A DNA stretch of 64,000 bases from an uncultured Prevotellaceae bacterium. Its GTDB lineage: Bacteria; Bacteroidota; Bacteroidia; Bacteroidales; Bacteroidaceae. The DNA lies in the NCBI GenBank assembly GCA_900315075.1, contig OMXV01000001.1:124001-188000 (forward strand), written 5' to 3'. The notes below the pieces were generated by a model that saw only the letters and a list, made by a program, of their open reading frames with translations, did no database searches and had not been told where the DNA came from. The position numbers and the translations under genes are program-made. This document shows, one piece after another, positions 16,301 through 26,983 of the stretch (the first letter of the stretch is position 1; each line of letters begins with the position of its first letter).

Positions 16301-18148
16301 ACAGCCACCAGCCTCAGTGCTCCAAAGAGTATCAAAACTGGCGAAAGTGCCCCTGTGAAATTTACCGTGAAGAACTATGGTGATAAAGAAGCAAAGAACT
16401 ATAAGGTGAAAATCACTGTGGATGGAGAAACAATTCTCGAAGAGACTGTAAATGAAGCTTTAGCACATTTTGCCACAAAGGATTTTGAAGCCACTTACGT
16501 CACCACTTTGTTCACTGAGGCAGGCGAAAAGGCTGTCAAGGTAGAGATTACCTACGCCAATGACCTCAAAAAAGCAGACAACACAATTCAGGCTGACCTT
16601 ATCGTGATAGCGCCATCATCATCTGGTGTTGAGAATCTCACAGCCGAAGAGCTGGCCAGTGGCTACCATGTGACTTGGGATGCTCCAACTACTATATCGG
16701 TAGAAGTGACTGAGGACTTCGAAGACACCAACATATTCCCGCCTTTCAGCCTTGGCGGCATTACAGCCACAGAGCACAACGGTTCGTTCGGCGATTGGAA
16801 GCTTTATGATGGCACAGGAGGAGCTGCTGTATGGGGATTCCAAAATGCAGAATTTGAAAACATGAGCGAGCCTCATGCATGGCAAGTACTCGACCCATCG
16901 CAGGCTGGATTGGGACCCAACTATAACGCTCCGAGCGGTAATCAATATTTAATGTCTGTATGTCCTACGACTTCGACACGTAAATCTGCTGACCACTGGC
17001 TGATTTCTCCCGAACTGACTGGCGAAGCACAGACCATCAAGTTCACAGCACGTACTATCACTGATGCATATGGTGATGAGACCTTCGAGGTGCTGGCTTC
17101 CACCACAGACACCAAACCCGAAAGTTTCACCAAGGTTAAAGACATCACCACTAAAGTTGTCGAGTGGACTGAATTCACAGCGGATCTACCCGCAGGTTCG
17201 AAATACTTCGCTATCCGCCACACCTCCAACGACATCTTTGGAATAATGATTGACGACATCGTTTATACCTCGAGCAGTGTCACCATCGAAGGTTATAACG
17301 TCTATGTGGATGAAGAATTCTATAGCGACGTAACCGATACAAGCATCGACTTGACCGACGTTCCGCATGGTAATCACAAGATTAGTGTGACTGTTGTCTA
17401 TGAAAATGGTGTGGAGTCAGCTCCAGTGAGCGTCACAACAGGCAGCAACGATTACCCAATGGGTGATGTCGATCACAGTGGCTACGTGAATGTCACCGAC
17501 GTGATGATGGCAGTGAACTACTTCATCGGCCAGGCTGTCAGTGGTTTCCACTTAGAGAATGCCGACTTCGACAAGGATGGTTCTGTCACCGTTTCTGAAA
17601 TCATGCAGATTGTCAACATCGCCTTACAAAGCGACAATGCAAATTCCTTCGCATTCTGCCGTGAGGCAACTGCCGACAAGATGATAATAGAAGCTAATGC
17701 CGAAGGATATGCTGTATCGCTCAACAACAACGAGCCTTACACCGCCCTGCAAATGGACGTATGTCTGACCGATGTGAATGCTTCACTCAATGCACGCCTT
17801 TCCGACGCTCGTGCCGATGGCCACAAAGTCATCTGCAACAACTTGGGCAATGGCCGCTATCGCATCATCGTTTATAGTCTGAATGGTCAGGAACTGAGAG
17901 GCAACGATGGCATCCTGCTGCAACTGCTGACCAACAGCCGTCTGAGCAGCACCGCCATCTCCAACCTGATGCTCACCAATCGCCAATATGAGTCAATTAC
18001 CATGGGCGACATCGCCGCCCCGACAGGCATTGCCGAAGTGAACGCAGCCGAGAATGATGCTCCCGCCTACAACATACAGGGTATCCGCAGCAAGCTCAAC
18101 GCCCGCGGTATCGTGATTCAGAATGGCAAGAAGTATGTTAACAAATAG
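13379..18148 (+). CDS. Large secreted multidomain protein with adhesin-type and dockerin-like domains
   Basis: This 1589-residue protein has a signal peptide (residues 1-25, ending PAQAQ). The N-terminal third (about 90-350) looks like a beta-propeller of AAGVLYGIASDGNLYKID type. Fibronectin-III-like modules follow (SFKAPTKTYGGSTLSGTLNY, SFVAPTKNIGGQNLSGKI), with jelly-roll 'choice-of-anchor'/cleaved-adhesin modules. These include DDWLFSPPIHMKAGKTYSV, a middle one ending YYIDNIYYLDKYEYN, and SADHWLISPELTGEAQ running to GIMIDDIVYT. Near residues 1361-1420 there is a dockerin-like pair (GDVDHSGYVNVTDVMMAVNY and DFDKDGSVTVSEIMQIVN), with Asp/Asn spacing fit for calcium. The end, YNIQGIRSKLNARGIVIQNG then KKYVNK, resembles the C-terminal tails of T9SS-exported Prevotella proteins. 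Substrate and role are unknown; an extracellular binding or host/polymer-contact role is inferred. It is monocistronic, with a terminator at 18250. Confidence 0.82.
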   Translation: MSKKLTIFLMGVFAMILATAPAQAQSMKDRIAQIRSQQTMRKYSPVMNNVREAKKAELQAIHPKFFRGHGINPAKKTNNLIQSPLSMRPLSRFNTTNYGTGQILMAANNTSLIANVTYFPGIESASERTISRFSPSAPTTMETLATGAYTFFNGAAIQDGIYYGVYLNLDYYKDNGYWWIDYYSFNAETWELIEDGETESLSMVADELATTADGTIYGAFWNADGSGSELGIPNYANQTRTTIGTLQNDYVAMGITKAGVLYGIASDGNLYKIDKTTAAETLIGSTGISVANSEGNYYYQTGEIDQKDDTFYWLGTPYETGECSLYTVNLSTGKATLVKSLGEYSITGLLVEKPAAAADAPAAVTDLAANFAAGSTTGEISFKAPTKTYGGSTLSGTLNYSIKCDDNEVAKGTTSAGSTVKANVTLPQGKHTIQVIVSNSAGDSPSAKLEILVGAYEIPYFADFTNQNEFNLYTVLDANGDGSTFSFSSGVGARYRYNSKNVGDDWLFSPPIHMKAGKTYSVIVTAYAGMEKYPERFEVKVGKTASADAMTITAIQPTDVTVADVTDYDGTLKVNEEGNYIVGIHAISDADMFYLNVRSISIEAGPDENAPDAVTNLTVTPDPEGYTAATISFVAPTKNIGGQNLSGKITADIYRDNTLIKSLTNVTPGAKQTYDDTADDLTIGTHSYYVICSNGSGAGLKSEVVSAYIGYDIPAEIEEVTVRDNIGTLTFKWDKVTTGANGGVVNPDNIKYIIWSLEYDGTYLYLDEKLDSVQGATSATVTFDANVGDQEFGYFAVQPKNDAGEANGTVAALIVGKPFELPLEEHFANGKLEIPGWFSETDGSGNISMSLVGTESSDGDGYSIVVTSKAGDSEGSLTPGKLKLNGATNPTLLFDVKSTSTNNQLFVIVEKIDGTEEVVKNGFVPTSDFQTISVDLKKYANEPYVFVKFNTTFDEAGSYYIDNIYYLDKYEYNLTATSLSAPKSIKTGESAPVKFTVKNYGDKEAKNYKVKITVDGETILEETVNEALAHFATKDFEATYVTTLFTEAGEKAVKVEITYANDLKKADNTIQADLIVIAPSSSGVENLTAEELASGYHVTWDAPTTISVEVTEDFEDTNIFPPFSLGGITATEHNGSFGDWKLYDGTGGAAVWGFQNAEFENMSEPHAWQVLDPSQAGLGPNYNAPSGNQYLMSVCPTTSTRKSADHWLISPELTGEAQTIKFTARTITDAYGDETFEVLASTTDTKPESFTKVKDITTKVVEWTEFTADLPAGSKYFAIRHTSNDIFGIMIDDIVYTSSSVTIEGYNVYVDEEFYSDVTDTSIDLTDVPHGNHKISVTVVYENGVESAPVSVTTGSNDYPMGDVDHSGYVNVTDVMMAVNYFIGQAVSGFHLENADFDKDGSVTVSEIMQIVNIALQSDNANSFAFCREATADKMIIEANAEGYAVSLNNNEPYTALQMDVCLTDVNASLNARLSDARADGHKVICNNLGNGRYRIIVYSLNGQELRGNDGILLQLLTNSRLSSTAISNLMLTNRQYESITMGDIAAPTGIAEVNAAENDAPAYNIQGIRSKLNARGIVIQNGKKYVNK

Positions 18149-18733
18149 GTTATAAGGTTATGAGGTTATGAGGTCGCTTCGCTTGCAGGTTATAAGGTTG
18201 CTTCGCTTGCAGGTTATGAAGTGAGATATGACCTTCTAATCCACAATTTAAATCAGAGGTACAGATTAAATCTGTGCCTCTGATTTTTTAGAATTCAAGA
18301 TTTTCACCTAACGCACATGGATTTTTATATCACGAATTAAAGAATTTAAGAATTGATATTGGTATGACGTTATCCATACATATATCACCTTAAAACCTAT
18401 AAGCGTAGCGACCTCAAAACCTCAAAACCTCAAAACCAAACGAAACTGGAGCTTGCGAAAGTTGAGTTCTTTAATTCTAAAATTCTTGACAAAAAAATAC
18501 ACAAATTTGTTTGTGACAAAAGAACAAATAACTTGTCAACTCGTTTACTTGTCAACTTGTTAACTTTAATTGAAGGTATACAAAACAGGGACTCTTGTTT
18601 TTGAACATTCATCAATTTATATAATGGCTCAAATGGATTACGGAAACACCCTATAAAGTGAAAATATTTCACTAAAAGAATATTTATTTACATCTTTTTC
18701 CTTGAAATTGAATCGCTTTTGAGGCTAGTTTAT
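18149..18733. repeat. Repeat-rich gap between secreted protein and hsdR
   Basis: From 18150 to about 18225 there is a tandem array of GGTTATAAGGTTATGAGG words with two copies of TCGCTTCGCTTGCAGG. An inverted counterpart (CCTATAAGCGTAGCGACC then CTCAAAACCTCAAAACC) occupies 18388-18436. Between them lies the terminator at 18250. Words such as TTGCGAAAGTTGAGT (near 18451) and ACTTGTCAACTCGT (near 18532) recur at 47331 and 28431. No convincing gene is seen in the 620 bp. Confidence 0.6.
18250..18287 (+). terminator. Terminator of the large secreted protein gene
   Basis: AAATCAGAGGTACAGA pairs with TCTGTGCCTCTGATTT (one wobble) and is followed by a T run. It is located 100 bp after the stop codon. 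Confidence 0.8.
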
Positions 18734-18741
18734 TAACTTTG
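18734..18741 (+). promoter_or_regulatory. -7 element upstream of the restriction-modification operon
   Basis: TAACTTTG, followed by CATC, fits the Bacteroidetes -7 consensus and would start transcription about 25 nt before the hsdR ATG at 18774. No TTTG at 19-bp spacing is seen; a TTG lies 23 bp upstream. Confidence 0.5.
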
Positions 18742-18773
18742 CATCATATAATTGATATTATGCACTATAGCGT

Positions 18774-22896
<4,123 letters not shown>

Positions 22897-22898
22897 GC

Positions 22899-24092
22899 AT
22901 GAATGATATACAGTTAAGAGAAAATGCATTGTTTGAGCGTATATCCTCTCTAATAGACCTTGCCCACAAAAGGGTTAAGACTACCATTGATACGACAATG
23001 GTTTATACCTATTATGGTGTTGGGCAATATATTGTTGAGGATGAGCAACAAGGTGAACGACGGGCTCAATATGGTCAGGCTGTTTTGAAGAATCTATCAG
23101 CCAGGTTGACTAATAAGTACGGAGAAGGTTGGTCTGTTGATACTCTGGAAAATTGCCGGAAGTTCTATCGAGTATATTCAGGGTATGAAATCTCGTCCGC
23201 AGTCCAGACAAAATCCGAAACACTGTCTCGGGAATCCGATATTCAACCTCTGGAGATTTCCGAAACGCTGTCTCGGAAATATGGGAACAATCTGTCTTTC
23301 ACACTCTCCTGGTCTCATTATCTGGTACTCATGCGTATCAAGAATGAAGAGGAACGTCGTTTCTACGAGATTGAATGTCAGAAACAAGACTGGAGTGTGC
23401 GACAATTGAAACGAGAATATGGGGCAAGCCTCTATGAGCGTTTGGTTTTGAGTCGTGACCCCAAGGAGGTCCTGCGCTTATCACAAGAGGGACATACAAT
23501 AGAAAAGCCTAACGATATTATTAAAGATCCTATTACGTTAGAGTTTCTTGGACTGCAACGTGATAGCAGTTTCAGTGAGTCAAACCTCGAATCTGCCATT
23601 ATCAGCAAACTGCAAAATTTCTTGCTTGAAATGGGAAAGGGCTTCCTGTTTGAGGCAAGGCAGAAAAAATTTACATTCAACGAGAAACACTTCTATGTGG
23701 ACTTGGTGCTGTATAACCGTCTGCTTCAGTGCTATGTCCTCGTAGATTTAAAGGCAGATGAACTATCACATCAAGACCTCGGTCAGATGCAGATGTATGT
23801 CAACTACTACGACCGACATGTTAAAGAGGCTTTTGAAAAGCCCACAATAGGCATCCTCCTATGTAAAGACAAAGACGATGCTCTTGTGGAATTGACTTTG
23901 CCAGAAGATGCCAATGTTTACGCTACGTCATACGAATTATGTATCCCAGATAAAGCCATCCTTCAGTCGAAGGTAAAACAATGGATTCTGGAATTCGAGG
24001 AGCAGCGAGAGCAGAGCCAAGTTGACTTGGACTCTACCGAGTCGCGACGAGATTCGCATGAAGTGCAATATGAAGAAAGCAAGGAGGATTGA
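22899..24092 (+). CDS. DUF1016 (YhcG-type) PD-(D/E)XK nuclease-domain protein
   Basis: This 397-residue protein has an N-terminal DUF1016 helical domain (about residues 10-200: YTYYGVGQYIVEDEQQGERR, YSVDTLENCRKFY-like segment, LSWSHYLVLMRI). The C-terminal nuclease fold has KHFYVDLVLYNRLLQCYVLVDLKADEL, where Asp268 and Asp283-Leu-Lys285 fit the PD-(D/E)XK core, followed by QMQMYVNYYDRH. It is embedded between hsdM and hsdS with 1-2-bp gaps and an AAGGAGG site before hsdS, so it is translated with the methyltransferase. DUF1016 proteins recur in type I loci, but their role there is unsettled; a nuclease or restriction accessory is an inference. Two in-frame 18-bp near-repeats 45 bp apart (23214 and 23259) encode a duplicated SETLSR. 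The acidic/Ser tail after residue 375 looks like an added extension. Confidence 0.88.
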   Translation: MNDIQLRENALFERISSLIDLAHKRVKTTIDTTMVYTYYGVGQYIVEDEQQGERRAQYGQAVLKNLSARLTNKYGEGWSVDTLENCRKFYRVYSGYEISSAVQTKSETLSRESDIQPLEISETLSRKYGNNLSFTLSWSHYLVLMRIKNEEERRFYEIECQKQDWSVRQLKREYGASLYERLVLSRDPKEVLRLSQEGHTIEKPNDIIKDPITLEFLGLQRDSSFSESNLESAIISKLQNFLLEMGKGFLFEARQKKFTFNEKHFYVDLVLYNRLLQCYVLVDLKADELSHQDLGQMQMYVNYYDRHVKEAFEKPTIGILLCKDKDDALVELTLPEDANVYATSYELCIPDKAILQSKVKQWILEFEEQREQSQVDLDSTESRRDSHEVQYEESKED

Positions 24093-24093
24093 T

Positions 24094-25554
24094 ATGGATA
24101 CAAAGAAATTACGCCAAAAGATTCTCGACCTTGCTATTCGTGGCAAGCTCGTTCCACAAGACCCGAATGACGAACCTGCATCTGTATTGCTGGAGCGCAT
24201 CCGTGCCGAGAAAGAAAGACTTATCAAAGAAGGAAAGATTAAGCGCAGCAAAAAGTCCGCTAAATCTTCCGATACGCCCCATTATGAGAATATGCCGTTT
24301 GAAGTGCCGGAAAGCTGGGAGAGGTGCCAAGTCTCGGACATTTTTGAATTGAATCCCAAGAACGAAGACCCTGACGATACACAAAGTGGATTTATACCGA
24401 TGGCTTGTGTGGATGATGGTTTCGGATACGCCCACTCTTATGAGACAAGACCTTGGGGAGAAATAAAGAAAGGGTACAGCCATTTCCAAAATGGAGATAT
24501 TGGCATTGCAAAAATCTCGCCATGTTTTGAAAATAGAAAATCAACTATATTCTATGACTTGCCTAATGGAATAGGCGCAGGAACAACAGAACTTACGGTT
24601 CTTCGTGGGCATTGTGTTAATACAGAATTCTACTTGTATCTTTTCCAGTCAGAATGGTATATCTTTGAGGGAACAAAGGAATTCAAAGGTGTTGTCGGTC
24701 AGCAGAGAGTAAATAAAGAAATATTCACCACGTTACTAATTCCACTCCCCCCAATTGAGGAGCAAAATAGAATTGTTACCGAGATAAGGAAATTATTCTC
24801 TGTAATTGAAATTTTGGATGATGATAAGGCTGACTTAAATGAATCAGTACAAAGGACTAAATCCAAGATTATCGACCTTGCAATCCACGGCAAACTTGTG
24901 CCGCAAGACCCGAATGACGAACCTGCCATTGAGCTTTTGAAGCGCATCAATCCCAAGTTTTCTCCTTGTGATAACGCGCATTGTCCCTACGAGATACCTA
25001 AGAACTGGTATTGGTGTAGGTTGATAGACTTATGTTCTTTCCTCTCGCGAGGAAAATCACCAATATACTCTGAGGTGAGGAAATATCCTGTCTTCGCTCA
25101 GAAATGTAACTTGTATGGAGGGGGAATATCACTCGACCAAGCACGTTTCTTAGATCCAAATACTCTTTCAAAATGGCCAGAAGAATATAAACTTCGGGAT
25201 GGAGATGTTCTTGTCAATTCAACAGGAACAGGAACAGTGGGTAGAACTAGACTCTTTCAAAGTGAGTGCCTTGGTAATTATCCATTTGTAGTTCCTGATT
25301 CGCACGTTTCTGTAGTTAGAACGGTTGAAAATATAGATTCTGATTACATTTACTCAATTGTATCTTCAAAATATGGTCAAGAGTATTTAGAAGATAATTT
25401 GGCAGGCTCTACAAATCAAAAGGAATTGTATATTGGTGTTCTCGAAAATATGCTAATCCCGCTACCTCCTTATGATGAGCAAAAACGTATAGCTAACAAG
25501 ATAGAAGAACTATTTGTTATTCTTGACACTGTACAAGATTCCATAGAGGCGTAG
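24094..25554 (+). CDS. hsdS: Type I specificity subunit HsdS (expressed copy)
   Basis: This 486-residue subunit carries two target-recognition domains that read the two halves of the DNA site. The N-terminal conserved part is KKLRQKILDLAIRGKLVPQD, then TRD1 (about residues 66-245, ending LLIPLPPIEEQNRIV), the central conserved helix KSKIIDLAIHGKLVPQDPND (about 265-300), TRD2 (about 300-470) and a closing LIPLPPYDEQKRIANKIEEL. The ATG at 24094 is chosen because it follows AAGGAGG and the DUF1016 stop by one base and gives the normal N-terminus; an upstream in-frame ATG at 24022 lies inside that gene. Site A (24267-24290) precedes TRD1 and site B (24972-24982) precedes TRD2. Both recur in the silent cassettes downstream, so this is the expression copy of a shuffling system. 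Confidence 0.93.
   Translation: MDTKKLRQKILDLAIRGKLVPQDPNDEPASVLLERIRAEKERLIKEGKIKRSKKSAKSSDTPHYENMPFEVPESWERCQVSDIFELNPKNEDPDDTQSGFIPMACVDDGFGYAHSYETRPWGEIKKGYSHFQNGDIGIAKISPCFENRKSTIFYDLPNGIGAGTTELTVLRGHCVNTEFYLYLFQSEWYIFEGTKEFKGVVGQQRVNKEIFTTLLIPLPPIEEQNRIVTEIRKLFSVIEILDDDKADLNESVQRTKSKIIDLAIHGKLVPQDPNDEPAIELLKRINPKFSPCDNAHCPYEIPKNWYWCRLIDLCSFLSRGKSPIYSEVRKYPVFAQKCNLYGGGISLDQARFLDPNTLSKWPEEYKLRDGDVLVNSTGTGTVGRTRLFQSECLGNYPFVVPDSHVSVVRTVENIDSDYIYSIVSSKYGQEYLEDNLAGSTNQKELYIGVLENMLIPLPPYDEQKRIANKIEELFVILDTVQDSIEA
24267..24290 (+). repeat. Candidate recombination site A (before TRD1, expressed hsdS)
   Basis: A 24-bp sequence (core CCGATACGCCCCATTATGAG) just before TRD1. Its inverted copy at 28230-28253 differs at one base. 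Inversion between them would exchange TRD1 (and TRD2) with the silent hsdS. Confidence 0.65.
24972..24982 (+). repeat. Candidate recombination site B (before TRD2, expressed hsdS)
   Basis: TAACGCGCATT lies at the central-conserved/TRD2 boundary, at the NAH codons. The identical 11-mer recurs at 26431 (same orientation) and at 27514-27524 (inverted), always at the same place in the coding sequence. The latter two extend to an 18-bp match. Confidence 0.6.
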
Positions 25555-25574
25555 AAGTACGTCCCTATGGAATC
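25537..25574. terminator. Hairpin between the convergent hsdS and recombinase genes
   Basis: GATTCCATA (25537-25545) pairs with TATGGAATC (25566-25574), with extra GG/CC pairing inside. It overlaps the last codons of hsdS and lies 7 bp before the recombinase stop, so it can end both transcripts. Confidence 0.55.
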
Positions 25575-25580
25575 CCATGT

Positions 25581-26384
25581 TTACCACGTTACAATTTTAT
25601 CAACAATAGTACGCTGTTCACTGGCTGTTCTACGCAAATAGATACGGGTAGTTTCAATGCTCTCATGTCCCATAAGGTCAGCGAGCAAGGCTAAGTCATT
25701 GAACTTATCGAGGAAGTTCTTGGCGAAGCGATGACGGAATGAGTGAGGATAAACCACTTCGCGGTTTAATCCGTACTTTTCCGCAAAGTGCTTTAACTGA
25801 ATAGCAATGCCGCGTGTAGTAATGCGTACACCATATCGGTTGAGGAAGATGTAGCCACTTGAAATGCCTCTATTTGTCAGCCATTGCTTAGCTTCACCCT
25901 GTAGGTTCTTAGGAATATAGAGACGACGAAGCTTGCCACCCTTACTATAGATGTCAAGATGTCCTACGGTTACATGTTCTGCCTTAATCTGTAACAATTC
26001 GCTCACGCGGGCACCTGTAGCAGCCATAAACCATACGACAAAATACCATTCTTCGTAGCCATCTGTCTTCAGTTGGGTCTTCAGAAACTTGTAATCCTCA
26101 TTGCTGATGACATTCTCCAAGAAGTTCTTCTGCTGTACCTTCACGAACTTCATCTTCAGCTTATCCTTCTTGATAAACTCCAAGTACTTGTTGATGCCCT
26201 GCAAACGAAGATTTACTGTCTGCGGTTTGAAGTTCTCCATCAGATACCCTTTGTAAGCCAAAAGGTTCTTCCTGTTAATTTCTTCGTACTTCGCATAGAA
26301 GTACTTCACCGTCCACGCATACGATGTGACGGTGTTCTTAGCCAAGTCTGACTTGCTAAGATGCTTCTCAAAATTTGTTACCAT
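25581..26384 (-). CDS. Tyrosine recombinase, probable hsdS invertase
   Basis: This 267-residue tyrosine recombinase has a SAM-like core-binding domain (residues 1-85, LSKSDLAKNTVTSYAWTVKY) and a catalytic domain with the full set of residues: Arg126 in ATGARVSEL, Lys151 in SKGGKLRR, His214 and Arg217 in HSFRHRF, His240 in LMGHES and Tyr249 in TRIYLRR. It lies opposite to hsdS, between the expressed copy and two silent cassettes. That is the usual place of the invertases that shuffle type I specificity genes in Bacteroides and other Firmicutes/Bacteroidetes loci. No phage or ICE genes are near, so integration of an element is less likely. A 15-bp inverted repeat overlaps its start codon. Confidence 0.9.
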   Translation of the reverse strand: MVTNFEKHLSKSDLAKNTVTSYAWTVKYFYAKYEEINRKNLLAYKGYLMENFKPQTVNLRLQGINKYLEFIKKDKLKMKFVKVQQKNFLENVISNEDYKFLKTQLKTDGYEEWYFVVWFMAATGARVSELLQIKAEHVTVGHLDIYSKGGKLRRLYIPKNLQGEAKQWLTNRGISSGYIFLNRYGVRITTRGIAIQLKHFAEKYGLNREVVYPHSFRHRFAKNFLDKFNDLALLADLMGHESIETTRIYLRRTASEQRTIVDKIVTW

Positions 26385-26420
26385 ATTATTACTGTTTTAG
26401 AAATGAAACAGTAACAATAT
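26383..26420. promoter_or_regulatory. Inverted repeat over the recombinase start codon
   Basis: Arms 26383-26397 (ATATTATTACTGTTT) and 26406-26420 pair at 14 of 15 positions around an 8-nt spacer. The left arm overlaps the ATG of the recombinase. It could be an operator, a translation-blocking hairpin or a recombinase-binding site. Confidence 0.5.
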
Positions 26421-26430
26421 AAGAACAACC

Positions 26431-26448
26431 TAACGCGCATTATGAGAA
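26431..26448 (+). repeat. Candidate recombination site B in the silent half cassette
   Basis: TAACGCGCATTATGAGAA is an exact 18-bp inverted match to 27507-27524. The first 11 bp also match 24972-24982 in direct orientation. Confidence 0.6.
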
Positions 26449-26983
26449 TATACCATTTGAGATACCCAAAAGTTGGGAATGGACTTGTATGGCTGAAGTC
26501 AATGAATATAATTCAGCTTCTGTAGATCCATCAAAATTTCCCGATAAAGATTTTGAATTATACAGCGTACCAGCGTTTGAGACTGGTACGCCCGAATTTG
26601 TAAAAGGAAAGGACATCTCCTCATCTAAAAAATCAGTTTCAAGAAATGATGTGCTTTTATGTAAGATAAATCCCCACCTAAATAGGGCATGGATTGTTTC
26701 TCATTATAAAGAAGATATACCATGTTTGGCATCTTCAGAATGGATAATCTTTAGGAATAGTGCTATTCTCCCTCAATACTTATCATTCTGTTTTACATCG
26801 AATTACTTCAAAGAATTAATGCTCAGTAATGTAAGTGGTGTAGGAGGCTCTTTGATGCGTGCACAACCAGCGATTGTGTATAAATACCTATTTCCTTTGC
26901 CTCCAATAAATGAACAGTGCAGGATTGTTGCAGCTATTCAAAAATACTACGATATTTTAGATGACATCAGTACCAACCTATAA
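26431..26983 (+). pseudogene. Silent half-hsdS cassette (one TRD plus C-terminal conserved segment)
   Basis: The frame opens at site B with NAHYENIPFEIPKSWEW, exactly where TRD2 begins in the expressed hsdS. It runs about 183 codons to the conserved end PLPPINEQCRIVAAIQKYYD and a stop at 26983. It has no N-terminal conserved region, no start signal at the boundary and no promoter, so it is not expected to be expressed in place. It carries a TRD different from those in the other two copies (ATG 26489 is internal). Its stop codon overlaps by 6 bp the stop of the inverted hsdS on the other strand. Confidence 0.8.

Noticed and set aside
18430-18672. 80-codon minus-strand ORF upstream of hsdR
   Set aside because: Runs through repeat words, has no ribosome-binding region or recognisable domain and no conserved features.
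25581-26384. Integrase of a prophage or conjugative element
   Set aside because: No phage, relaxase or transfer genes are near, no tRNA target is seen, and the gene is enclosed by hsdS cassettes.
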